From contig ML682014.1 in the NCBI GenBank assembly GCA_007922195.1, positions 2,404,011-2,468,010 on the forward strand: a stretch of DNA of 64,000 nt. Direction: 5' to 3'. This DNA is from Podocnemis expansa. Taxonomy: Eukaryota; Chordata; Testudines; Podocnemididae. Position numbers and translations under genes: made by a program. Shown here one piece after another: positions 53,441-64,000 of this stretch (the stretch's first letter is position 1; every line of letters begins with the position of its first letter). Under the pieces are notes generated by a model. The model saw nothing but the letters and a program-made list of their open reading frames with translations. It was not told the DNA's origin and made no database searches.

Positions 53441-56400
53441 CTTACCTCCACTAGTGGGGAGTGGGAAGAGCAGCAACTGATGATGGAGCTTGGAGGAACA
53501 CCTAGGAAAGTCGCTGGCACAGAAAGGCACTGGTTCTTCCTCCGCTATCTTGCTCCAGTCATTCCATCACACCTAGGAGCCCGCTCAGCTGGCACGAGGA
53601 AGGAGGTGGAGACAGCAGCAAGTGATGAGCGGGCTCTTGAGGGAAGAGGTAGACCAAAGCGGGAGGGTGGGGGGACAGGACTGGCAGAGCATAGGGTCAG
53701 GGAGGATCCAGAACTCAGGATTTGGGCTGCACAAATCTGAATGTTGGCCATGCTACTAAACAGCCATGCAGCAGTGCCCGTTAGGAGCAAAAGCTTGCAA
53801 AGCAGAGTCTCTGCATCTACTGGTTGCTCCTCTTCTGGTACTCTGGCATAATTGTTCAGTTCTACTTTCTCCCCTAGCACAGACATGCTATAAAATTTCT
53901 TGTGTTCATGAGTTAACAGGGATAAGATATTTACAAATCACCTGCAGAGTATTTATAGCATAGAATGACTTGAACACAGCTACAACCCCATAAAATGCAT
54001 TTATTTTAAGGGGTGCATATTTCAGTATAAGTGTTTCATTCAAATTTTCTTGAGTGATTTTATTCAAGTAGTAGGGCAGGTCAACAATCTTTAGAAATAC
54101 ATACATTGTGTTTTACCTTAATGATTGCCAGAGCAATTAATGAACTAAGCATGATACCATAGACAGCATCTTCCAGAAGTCTGCTAGGAATGCTTTATTA
54201 AACAGCTGGTCAGTTACTGCTTTAAAATGAATTTACTATATTTATTTTATTCTAAGGGTTGGAATGGCTTAATGAACACATACGTATGAACTATTTCAGT
54301 GAGAGACACTACCTTAGAATGCATTCATTTAAGTGGTGATTTGATGTTATGAACACGTAGTAAATTATTTGACCAGTGTTTTTAAATTGCTACACATCAT
54401 TTAAAAGAGCTTGTGTATGCGCAACTCTTTAGAACTCATAGATGATCTTTGAAATAAGAAAGTAATACAGTGTATTTTATGATTCACACACAGTGAAAAT
54501 GGCTCAACTAGGACATGGTGTAGGTTGATAAACGACTGAGGTTTAACTTTATTTTAAGGCTTGTATTTAAAATGTTATAGACCCTGTAAGAAATGGCCCT
54601 GGAGGTATGACACATGGAAGGGGTATGGCTAGACATATGTAGAGTAGGGTAATCAATATGCAGACTGTTGACCGAATCTGGACCCCCAGAATGAAGTATT
54701 TTGATTTACTTATTTTATATTTATTATTTTCTCTGGCATCTGGACCTTGACTATACCTTGATCAAGGAATTTGAGCCTTGAACAAAAATAATTAACTTCC
54801 CTGATATATGTTTTCTAAATTTTCACACAAACAGAGAGAGAGAGAGAGAGCGAGCAAAAATCGAATTGCTTTGGAGCTCAGCTCCAGCCTGTGTCAAAAT
54901 GTCTATCCAGCTATTTTTAGCACCACTTTGCAGGCTCAGGTATTTCCACCTTGACTCTGTACTGCTACAAATGTGTAGACATACCCTGCGAGAGACTGTT
55001 TTGATTTTTATTTTTCTCCTTTTAAAGATCAGTTCATTTTTCTGTTTTGTGTGGTATGTCTGTGTGTGAAAGAACATACTCCCCCCCCCCGCCTTTAAAC
55101 AAGTCAGTGTCTCTCTCTCCTTCCTAGGAAGTTAGGAAAAGGATGAATAAACCAAATACATATTCTTGTATAGGAGCAAATGGTGGTAGTTTCTGGACTT
55201 CTAATAATTAAGAGCCAAATTAGTTAAGCCCAGCTGGAGACACAAGTGCAGCAGAAAAACAAATGGGAACCTGATGTACGGAAACATCATTTAAAAAACA
55301 AAACAAAAATCCCAACCCTCCTACCCGCCACAATTGAAGATCTACAAGAAGAAGTTTTTATTTAGATGTGCTCAAGTTCAGTTATCATTTTGGGCCAAGA
55401 GGATTAGGTTATTATAAATAAAGGTATTTCTTGTACTTGTTTGGATTTGTTTTTCATATCTTTCCCTGTAGTGGGTGAGCTAACAAATTCAATTTTCATT
55501 TCCTCTGACTTCACCTGGAACCCCTCCTCCACTTTCTTTTATTAATAAGCTGGTACAGCTAATTTGTCTTTGATAAATTCATATTTGTATGCCCATACCT
55601 CACCACTCAAGCCAATGGAACTCTACACCTCAGCAATAAGGATCTCTGTGTGTGTGAATCCATGTGTCAGTTTGGGGCCTGCGAGGTATTTAAAATTCTA
55701 GTGAGTGTTGAACTTCAGTTGAAGAAAGTGAATTCAGGAAGAGCTCTTAGTGGGGTGAGGGTAGAGAGGTATATGGGCACATACTTTATTTTTGAGAGGT
55801 CTTATAAAGCATAACCTTTTCCATCCCTGAATGTTATATTGACAACTGGTAAATGGTATGTGGTATTGAACCAGAAACCACTGAGTAAAAGCACTTTACA
55901 TTGTACAGGTTGGTGTGGCTTCTTGTTCCTCAATTTTTATAGCTAAAATGGCTGTTATGATAAATGGATTTAACGAGATATTTTTAGATTCATTTTCTTT
56001 CAGGCTGTGTACAGGAAGGCCATATGCATCTCAAAGAACAGATAGCCTATCTCAAAAAGGGTTGTAAATGTAAGGTACTACAGCAAGTGCATAGAAGAAA
56101 TAAGCAGTAAATATTAGAAATCTTTAATCTCCTACAGTGTTTCCAAGAGAGATAAGTCAGCAGGAGATGGTAGTTGCCAAAGCATCATCTATCACTTGCA
56201 CAGTACTTATCACGGAGAAAGGGGGTATCAAAGAGCAGGAGGTTAGTCACTGTTCCATACATGCATAGATAAGATGTCTGCCAGGACACTGTGAGGTTAG
56301 AGTGGAATACAAATGCAAGTGGGAAGTAAAACAAATTTCTATTCACAGTTTGATGATCAAAACAATTTTATTGTGTCTGTATTTAAGCTGAGTATGAAGG

Positions 56401-57026
56401 TAATATTAGAGCTCTTGCTTCTGTTCCTTATCTCCTGAATGGGCACACAGTTTTATTTATTCCCCCTTCATTAGTGTGGCTAGACAGAGGACCTTTGCCA
56501 TGAGTTTGCTCTGTCTTTCATTTCCATGTCTATGTCTCTGCAAGTGGACAGTTGTTGCATGAGTGCTTGATGCCTGCCCTCTTCATTTAACAGAAGACTT
56601 GGACTGTAAAATATTGAGATCTCCCAAATCCCACCAAAAATGATTTGTTACAAGAATATTGTAAGTAACTGAAACCTGGATCCTCTGCTGGAGTAAATGA
56701 GCTGTATCTGAGGTAGAGGAGAGGCATTCTGTCACCTGTAGGCCACTGAGCACTAGATTAGCCACTGCTGGCATGTTTGGTTCATATTTCAACAGACGTG
56801 GGGAGTGCTAGTTGTTCAGTGTAATATTGTGGGCCTTCCTGACCTACTTCAGAAAGCCCCTCCTGGGGTTTGCAGTGTAGGCGGCCACAGAGCTACATCA
56901 AAAAGTTTTGTGTCTCGGCCTCCTGCTTTGCTCCAAACACCAGACCAGAGCCTGTTCATTTGCATTCAGAGCCTTCTAGGGCCATCACTCTGGTTTCAGA
57001 ATTTGAACCTAACAGTATATTCAGTC
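53441..57026. other. No gene recognised
   Basis: About 3.6 kb. The frame at 53545-53886 (minus) and its plus-strand shadow lie in a locally GC-rich stretch and show no domain. The rest is AT-rich, with a C run at 55081-55090 and short (GA)n at 54834-54851. Confidence 0.4.
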
Positions 57027-57220
57027 AGGGGTTAAAGTATAATTTGGCGGAGCCCAGAACCCTCCTAATTGGGTGGGCCCCCCTACCTGGCTCCATGGGG
57101 CCCAGGGACACAGCGTTCTGGCTCCATTTGCTATGTTTAGGGGGCCCAGAATGCTCAGCCCCTATAAATAGTGGGCCCCAGAATGGTGTTCCCCTTGCAT
57201 TCCAGCCAACTTTAACCCTT
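57027..57220. repeat. GGGGTTAAAGT-ended repeat
   Basis: It opens with AGGGGTTAAAGTATAATTTG and closes with CCAGCCAACTTTAACCCTT, an inverted pair of ends. The interior has GGGCCC-rich words (GGTGGGCCCCCCTACCTGG, TATAAATAGTGGGCCCCAG). An end of the same family lies within the hAT at 21275-21561. Confidence 0.6.
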
Positions 57221-57224
57221 GTAT

Positions 57225-57466
57225 CCAGGGTGTTAGTCTGCATTAGAAGGGTGTAAATTCTAATGCACTCTGATGTGTTGTGCACTAGCTGGCCTGTGAG
57301 GACCTTTCTGGAATGCACTAAAAAGTTCTGTAGTGCCTGTTAATGTGGTCTGCAAAAGGCAACTTTTAGTGTGTTCAATCAGGGTCCACATGGGTTAGTT
57401 AGTGCGCTACATGCTAGTGTCTGCGTGTTATAATTTATACCCTTCTAGTGCAGACTAATGCACTGG
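57225..57466. mobile_element. MITE with about 35-bp inverted repeats
   Basis: The left end CCAGGGTGTTAGTCTGCATT continues AGAAGGGTGTAAATT. The right end, read inversely, is CCAGTGCATTAGTCTGCACT continuing AGAAGGGTATAAATT. The two ends agree over about 35 bp with five or six differences. The 242-bp element has no coding capacity. The flanks share only AT, so a TA-type or short target duplication is possible but not established. Confidence 0.75.
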
Positions 57467-57651
57467 ATGGATAAACCCTAATTCAGAATTGCTGGAATTT
57501 CCTTTCTTCTATAGCTATTTGCAAAGCCTGTAGGGACATATTTTCTTCCTGAAGCAACCAACCCAACCTCCTTTTACCCAAACATTAAAATATTTTCCTC
57601 TGTGCAGAAAAAATAACATGGTTCAAAATGTACATCAGCCATAATAAATAT

Positions 57652-57720
57652 GGGCCTGATCCAAAGCTCAATTCCATGGAAAGATCCCCATTGACTTCAG
57701 TAGGTCTTGGATCAAATCCC
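57652..57720. repeat. Short palindromic GGCCTGATCC repeat
   Basis: GGGCCTGATCCAAAGCTCAA opens and GTAGGTCTTGGATCAAATCC closes as its inverted partner, around CCATTGACTTCAG. Similar repeats are common in sauropsid genomes. Confidence 0.6.
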
Positions 57721-58186
57721 TAACTTGTAGAATGAAAATGTCAGTGGCATAAGAAGTCATGCATGTCTGATGCTAAAAGGAAGTAAGTTTGCACTTAATA
57801 CATTAGGAAATTTGTCAGCTTGTGTTATCAGCTGTGTCAATACTGTTCACATGTGCACCTCTCCTTTGTATGCATTACCCAGATTTGGAAGGCTTGCTTA
57901 TTTGCATTTGTCTTAGTCCTTCCTTTTGTTCCATTGCATCCCATTTCTGACATCTGAGTTCTGCTCACTACCAACATCCTCCCTCCCTTGAAGGCCTGTG
58001 TAACTGCTGCTAGTGTTTCAGCCATGCAAACAGTGGGCAGGCTGCTCTTTTCAACAGTTTCACCTCCCCTGGTCTCACTTCCTGCTTGGTTTTTCAGCTA
58101 GGTTTTCTCTCCTTTCCTGATGTGGAGCCTGTATAACTTGACCTATGCCAAGAAACTTTCATAGCTCAACAAAACATTGAAATCCT
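57721..58186. other. No gene recognised
   Basis: Unassigned; no coding signal. Confidence 0.4.
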
Positions 58187-58863
58187 GAGACCTGGTTTAC
58201 ACTACAGAGTTAGGTTCATGTAAGGCAGCTTACATTGACCTAATTCTGCAAGTGTCTGCACTAAATGTGGCTCCCACCAAGGTAACTCACCCATCCTCCA
58301 CCGCCTTAACTCCTCTTCTGTGAGAGGTAGTTAAGTTGATATAATTATGTCAACATGGTATCAGTGTAGGTCAAGCATTGCTTACACTGACTACTGCTGC
58401 CTTTCAGAAACTGTCCCAAAATGCTCCATGCCGACAGTTAAATTCGTGCAAATGCTTCAGGTGAGGAGTGCAGGAGAAAGTAAAAGGTTAATACGAGAAA
58501 GATGAGTAGAAGCATCTAGCTACTGGCCGAAGGCCTAATGAAGTAATCCAAGAAGGTGGGCCTGAATGGAATGCACACTGGGCATGAACTGAAGGTACCA
58601 ATAATAGACAGATTGTGAAAATCTAACCTCAGTAAAATTGGCACGAAACAAGTTGAAACTGCAGGGATAAAGATGAGAATGTACTTGGAGGAAGGTGGTG
58701 TTATGTCAATCTAATGCCAAAAAAGATAAGGAGGTATGTTTTATGTAAGTGACCCTTACAAAGGTAAAGTTTGGTCAAATCATGACACCTTGATGGATGG
58801 CGATGCCCAGGGATGCATGGACCTATCAGATTGTGGGGTGGCATCAAAAAAGAGGTGCACAGA

Positions 58864-58890
58864 CCAATCAATGTAGATAAGGGTATAAAA
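58864..58890 (+). promoter_or_regulatory. LTR core promoter (CCAAT and TATA)
   Basis: CCAAT at 58864-58868 and TATAAAA at 58884-58890, within GGGTATAAAATTAGG. Transcription would start about 25-30 bp downstream, near 58915. Confidence 0.6.
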
Positions 58891-59035
58891 TTAGGAACCC
58901 TAGAGCTCAGACTTAGGTGCAGCCAAGGGGGTGATGGTGATTCCTGCCATCAGTAGAGCTGTTCCGTTGCTTTGAGAGTATCAATGCTTCCAACAAATTT
59001 GTTGATATAGATTGTTTGGCATGGTGCTACATTGT

Positions 59036-59041
59036 AATAAA
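59036..59041 (+). terminator. LTR polyadenylation signal
   Basis: AATAAA within TTGTAATAAAGCTTAG. A GT-rich element (GTGGTCATGTTGGTTTCTTT) follows about 45 bp later, as expected for a functional poly(A) site ending the R region. Confidence 0.6.
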
Positions 59042-59586
59042 GCTTAGTCTGGCACCTTAGTTTCCACAAGGATCTGTGGTCATGTTGGTTTCTTTGATCA
59101 TGACTGTTGGCTGTGTGCCTCTTGAACAAGGGGTAAGCCTAGGCTCAAGATTACTGGGGTAACTAAGTACCGATTTGAGCCATAGGTAACCCAAAACGTC
59201 AACCGAAGGAACACCTCGGCTTAGGATCACCAGGCTAAATAAGTTCCTGCTTAACATCCAAGCCGGGCTCTAGATCACTGGGCTAACCAAATACCTACTA
59301 GAGATCTGAGCCAGGGGTAATCCTGAGCGAGAACGCCTTCAGAGATTCACGCACGTATTCACCCACGCAGCCAAACTAATATCAGTGCGGGACACAAAAC
59401 AACACTGATAAGAACACATCTTGCCTGAAGTGCCTGACTACACTTTGCCCAGCGTACCACAAGGAGGTGCACTGCTGACACAAGGAGCATAGTCTTGACA
59501 TGTAGAACTGATTACTGCAGTTACTGCAATGGTTGTATGTCCATATAACTTAGATCAACTTAATTTTGTAGTTTTGACTTTCCCTG

Positions 59587-60217
59587 AGAAGTGCATTTAT
59601 GCAGTGTGGAGTTTAACTAGATAAATTCAGAAGTTCCCTTACACTGAGAAAATGCTCTCAGATGCTGTAGTACTAGAATTTGAGTAGCTCCATAAAAATT
59701 GGATTGGTCTTGATAGCTGTCCTTTAAAGGCTTTCTGCTGCTTTCTTTTACTTTCTACAGTTTGGGAGCTGTTCTGCAAAGCCGTTTTCACTGTTATAAT
59801 CAGAATGTGTAATGGTAGAAAATGAGTCAAGGGCTTCAGGACAAGCTCTAATAGACACATTTATCTGTATCATTAAAACCACAATCCTAATAAGAAGGAT
59901 AGGACTGGAAGTAGGCTGGCATTAAGACTGCTCTCAGTGGGCTACGTAGGACATGTCCTCTAACAGCTATAGTCTTTAGTTACCTGTTTTCAACCACTCA
60001 TTTTAATGAGAGACTGGGTCAATTAAGGGGAAGAGGAGAGCTATCTTTTTCCACTTTGTGTCTTCATGAACTAGCTCCTATTGAAGTCAATGGCAACACT
60101 TCCATTATTTGTGATCAGTAAGGTCTGGATGCAGGCCCTTTATCTCATGATTGAAGACTAATCTATTCTGGAGACCCCTGGAAGGATGAACTTTGTGCAA
60201 ATGAGTTTGGGAGGATT
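59587..60217. other. No gene recognised
   Basis: No gene. TCCTATTGAAGTCAATGGCA near 60077 recalls the GGCCTGATCC-type short repeats. Confidence 0.4.
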
Positions 60218-60225
60218 AACTAGAC

Positions 60226-60412
60226 CAGGGATTCTTAGCCTTTTTTGGCTGGGACCCAGATTAAGTTTGGGAGTCAGCTTTGTGACTCATGGTTGAGTTT
60301 TGAATTAATAATGCATTTCCTTTTTCAATTTATTAAAGAGGATCATGGTGACCCACCCTAAACAGCATGGCAATCCACTGTTGGGTCGTGACCCATAGGT
60401 TAAGAAGCCCTG
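60226..60412. mobile_element. hAT element
   Basis: The ends CAGGGATTCTTAGCC and GGTTAAGAAGCCCTG are inverted repeats. The flanking 8-mers AACTAGAC (60218-60225) and AAATAGAC (60413-60420) match at 7 of 8. The interior TTGGGTCGTGACCCATAGG is typical of this non-autonomous class. Confidence 0.88.
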
Positions 60413-60420
60413 AAATAGAC

Positions 60421-61745
60421 AGCATTTGTAAAATGAAAAAGATTGTATAATAGCTAATAATTGTACTGTTATTGTTTTGTTTATTTTTGGATTTTAACAA
60501 ATGTATAACACTGTTTTAGGAGACATTTAGTAGATATTCTGGGGAGTAGAGAGGCAGTGTATTAAACTTTAAATATCAGGCAGTACTTTGCATTGCTCAA
60601 CAGTTGTGTACTCTAGCTGATTTTAGTTGGAGCAGTAGTCACAAACTGCAAATGATCCCATCAAGTTCCCCTTGTCTGGACAGATGAATGTTAACAGAGT
60701 GTCTGACTTGTCTCTTTCTTCTTCAAGGAGAATCCATGTGGATTCTCCGTTGTAGAATGTACACTTTGTAAACATTGTAGATGTATCTGCACCCTGTGCC
60801 TCTAACCTGGAGATTTTAGCTACCAGTGTCTGTTCAGTCTGCACGTGTGCTGTTCCTCCCTTAGAGTCTGTCTCAAGACTATGTAGCACAGTGTGGGTAA
60901 CCTCCAGCTCATCTCTTTTCCTTCTGGACTGCCTTTGAAGGAGTGAGCGGTTATCTCTTCATTCTCTGCATCATTAGCCTGACTAATAGTTGGTTTTGGT
61001 TCTCTTTTCTTCTTTTGTTTCACTAAATAGATAGCATTTCCATTTACCCTGTTGAGATGGATTAAAAAAAAAAAGCTTTAGTTTACATTTTCCTGCCCCT
61101 TCTGGGCGATCCTCCTTTCCCACCCTCCTGTGCTGTTTTTAGAGGACTTTCTGTCTGTTTAAAAAGCAAAGGAGGGAAGAGAGGAGACAAGAAGAACATT
61201 CTTTTACATTGATAATCCCCTCAGGGGCATGCCTGGCTCCACCAGCTTCAAGAAGTGCCTCTCCCTGAAGGAGTCCATTCCAAGAACGGACGTGCACCCT
61301 CATTGAGTTTTGGTGCCTGGGAGAGTCCCATAATCGCAAAAGTGTTCCTGCTGTCATCAGTTAAAGCTGAGATCTGGCAAGAACAGAGCACTAAAACTAA
61401 AACTCCTTCTCAGGAAGAGGGCACTTCAGCCACCAGCTGACTTTGGTGCTACTCTTCTTCAGGGCACAGAGGGTAGAAAATGCACATCATAAACTGGTGG
61501 ATATTCTGCATACTTCCTTTGCATCCAGAATTTCCCTGTCAGTTAGACTGTAGGTTCTGCCAAAGTCACCTGGCAGACATGACCTACATTGTACCAACCT
61601 GCAAGAACCAACAAAACAGTCTATCCCTCTCAGGGACGCAGGTTTCCTCTTCCAACATCTGCCATGCAACTTGATCACGGCAGATGCCATTAAGACATGT
61701 AGCAAGGAACATCATGGCAAGTTGGTTCCATACCACTGGGATTGG
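60421..61745. other. No gene recognised
   Basis: Unassigned. Short open frames overlap on both strands at 60623-61811 without recognisable domains. Confidence 0.4.
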
Positions 61746-61753
61746 AAATAGAT

Positions 61754-62237
61754 CAGTGGTTCCCAACCTTTTTAGTAACATGGTACACTTCAATAAGATA
61801 AACACTTGCACAGCACACCTACTTTTTTTCAGCTGAATTGATTGCTTCTAAACATCCCACTTACTTGCATTTAAAATGGCTATCATCTTTGGTTTGCAAC
61901 AAAATGCATACAACCAGCTAAAGAAGGGTGAAATGCATTAATATTTCAAATCCACCAGGGAAAAAATACACATCAGTTCAATTATGCCCTTTGGCCACCT
62001 GCATTTAAAATGTTCATGTTTTGGAATTGAAAGACCAATACCTCACTTTTAATTTGATGCTTAATTTTCACAAGTTTTATGAGTTGTAATTATGGTTGGA
62101 TAGAATGCTGTTTAAGATGAAACAATGTATGTTTTACATTGATTTTTTTCATTACCTTTTTTTCAAAATTTCGTGGCACAATTAGACTATTCTCATGGCA
62201 CACCCATGTGCTGTTGTGCAGTGCTTGAAAACCACTG
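61754..62237. mobile_element. hAT element, 484 bp
   Basis: The ends CAGTGGTTCCCAACCTTTTT and GTGCTTGAAAACCACTG are inverted repeats. The flanking 8-mers AAATAGAT (61746-61753) and AGCTAGAT (62238-62245) match at 6 of 8. Subterminal GGTACACTTC and CATGGCACACC words face each other. No transposase frame. Confidence 0.82.
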
Positions 62238-62245
62238 AGCTAGAT

Positions 62246-64000
62246 ATTTTCAGGAGAAAGGTGTGTTCATTGGTGATACTGAATTTTAGAATGATGAACT
62301 ACCATGCTGTATGAGTGAGATGTGGTTTTATTAATTATGGAAAACTCAATACATTTGTAGAAAGCCCTCCAGAGGGTACAAAAGGAGCAAATTCCAGATC
62401 ATTATCACAGTGTGCCAGTTGGTAGCTAATACTAAAACTTAATGAACTAGACTTGGTTCAAGATGAAGTTCTTACCAAATGCTTCTAGCAACATGGCTGA
62501 CCAAGTTGCATGTCAGGATTTGCTCTCAAAATCCATAGGCTTTTTTTGTTTGTTGTTTTAAGTGAAAGATAGGGAGAGATGCATTGGAGTGTGTTTGCCT
62601 CTTACTTTATTATCCAGTCCCCCTTTTGAAATGCATTTTCCTGATGGTTACAGTAGATAAGGTTCATCCCTGCTGTGAGTTAGGAGTCATAAAGTCTTGT
62701 GATGAAAGAAGTTTCATGCTGTTGTTTTGGTAAGATACAGATTTGTTTGTTCCTCCTCCCTTTCCTTGCCAAAAAATGACCATTTGATAGATGATTGCCC
62801 ATAAACTTTAACACCTGGCTGCCGGTATCAGCTTGTCCCTTGTCTTTGAGAAACTGGTTTACCCAGATTAGTTGGTAACACATTTCAGACCTAATTTCAT
62901 CTTATGTTTATAATGTTACATATAATTCCTGCAAACATTTCATCATTAGTGACAAGTGAGTTACTACCTTTCAAATGGTAATCTAATGAAATATTTTGTA
63001 CAAAGTGTAATACAAAAGCAGTAGTTTGTGAATACAGGGCCTGTAATTTTGCCCTTTTGTAACAGGTGGTCCATGAACAGTGATGACCTCCTCAGGATGT
63101 AGCTTCAGAAGGCTGAATTTTTGCATAATTTGAGTAGAGGAATTTGCATTATCCCCCCCCCCCCCCCGCCGGGAATCCCAAAACTCTGGCACAACACAAA
63201 TGTTGACTGTTTTGAATCCCAATCTTTTTCTGTCAGAACTCTACACAGAGAGGTTATGTTCAATTCCAACCTACAATACTACATAAACTTAATATAGTAA
63301 AGGTCTTCCAAAAATATTGCAGGAAATGGCCATATTTGTCACTGCTTAATTTATTAGTCTTAGGAACCAGACAAAAAGCAAAGTAATATAGACTTTTCTT
63401 TCATGCTGACGTCAGTGTACGGATTCTTTCTGTTAAATGCACAGAGAAACAATAAAATAATCCCTGTATGTTTGGCTATAGATTACAGGACAGGGAACAC
63501 AGGGAAACTCCAATCATTTTCTGAACGTTGCTGAAAATGAGGTTATCTAGAAAAGCCTTCTTGCTCTTTTTGGAGATCTTTGCAGGTGCTGTGCTTCGTT
63601 ACATTAGAGGTGGTCAGCACTTTATATTCTTACAGTGGCACAAGTAGACAATAGGCTTCTCTTGTTGTTTTTATAGGTGGAATGAAGGATAAACATCTTG
63701 ATAATGTAGGACATAACCACAATCCAAGAGTCTTTGTATATCTTCACTTTGGTCCAGACTTTTCTTTAAATTGCTGCAATTCCTTTGTGGCCAGAGTTGC
63801 TGATGAATGTTTGTATCAATGCACCAGTTATTACATATTAAATCCAAGAGCAGCATGTATTTTCTTTGATTTTTCTAAGTTCTGTTTTAAAAAAAAATTG
63901 AAACTAGAAGGAAGCTAGTAAAATAATTTGGTATCTTAAAACCATATTAATAACATTATAGGTACAAATTAGCATGTTTTTACTGGAAATGCTTTAACTT
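62246..64000. other. No gene recognised
   Basis: AT-rich sequence with a C run at 63153-63167. No repeat or exon recognised up to the end of the window. Confidence 0.45.

Larger units (their letters stand above)
58469..59461 (+). mobile_element. Solo LTR (993 bp) of an LTR retroelement
   Basis: Starts TGCAGGAG and ends CGTACCACA, so it has TG...CA ends. The 5-mer AGGAG flanks both sides (58464-58468 and 59462-59466). It has a CCAAT word at 58864-58868, a TATAAAA box at 58884-58890 and an AATAAA signal at 59036-59041 followed by a GT-rich stretch, the spacing of a U3-R-U5 promoter and terminator. Both flanks are MITE, with no internal retroviral region, so this is a solo LTR left by recombination between two LTRs. 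A 5-bp duplication fits several retroelement groups (some endogenous retroviruses, Gypsy); the family is unassigned. Confidence 0.85.
58187..59586. mobile_element. MITE interrupted by a solo LTR
   Basis: The left end GACCTGGTTTACACTACAGA and the right end, read inversely, CAGGGAAAGTCAAAACTACA are decayed forms of the TACACTACAAA ends of a large MITE family. The interior words AGAGGTAGTTAAGTTGATAT, CTGCTGCCTTTCAGAAACTG, CGACAGTTAAATTCGTGCAA and, after the LTR, CATGTAGAACTGATTACTGC are in family order. Removing 58469-59461 and one copy of AGGAG gives a continuous MITE of about 400 bp. Confidence 0.75.

Noticed and set aside
58469..59461. Endogenous provirus with coding region
   Set aside because: The sequence between the flanking MITE halves is only one LTR length and shows no gag, pol or env motif.
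1..64000. CRISPR array, operon or prokaryotic system
   Set aside because: No regularly spaced direct repeats with unique spacers and no prokaryotic gene organisation; the content is clearly vertebrate.

Overview
The window looks like a piece of a sauropsid genome, most likely a turtle and possibly a crocodilian. It is dominated by CR1 LINEs of the kind abundant in those groups, with MIR SINEs, many non-autonomous hAT elements, MITEs whose ends resemble GGCTATGTCTACACT, and Penelope-like elements (PLEs). The choice of lineage is inference from repeat composition. I found no exon of a host gene, no tRNA or rRNA and no CRISPR. All protein-coding signal I can name belongs to retroelements, so the window is probably intergenic or lies within a very long intron.

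Layout. 1-9.5 kb: a Ty3/Gypsy reverse transcriptase fossil (2.5-3.1 kb, minus), a CR1 3' end split by a palindromic MITE, MIRs and a small hAT element. 9.5-11.7 kb: a 2.17-kb hAT copy bounded by an exact 8-bp target duplication. 12-16 kb: PLE tail pieces, a second copy of the small hAT family, a GC-rich patch and two unexplained open frames. 18-22.7 kb: three CR1 copies, one with ORF1 (SGNH esterase-like) sequence, cut by hAT elements that are themselves nested. 22.9-24.6 kb: the longest PLE copy, with RT and GIY-YIG domains. 27-32.5 kb: a PLE foldback interrupted by a hAT, then two CR1 copies tail to tail; the second keeps a 677-codon RT frame. 37-44.3 kb: MITEs, an older CR1 split by a PLE foldback, a second short PLE with a 23-bp target duplication, and a cluster of tails from two PLE families. 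48-62 kb: small hAT elements, a (GT)n(GA)n microsatellite containing a 10-N gap, MITEs, and a 993-bp solo LTR inserted in a MITE. The remaining stretches hold nothing I can identify.

The most interesting signals: (1) a 41-nt hammerhead-ribozyme-like motif in the 3' tail of both PLE copies, with a compensated stem change; (2) recurring PLE foldbacks made of an antisense tail joined to a sense tail; (3) nested insertions whose empty sites can be read directly (LTR in MITE, hAT in PLE, hAT in hAT, MITE in CR1), which give a relative chronology; (4) a 52-bp insertion that looks like an extremely short CR1 retrotransposition. Identifications were made by eye from remembered family features, without database searches.
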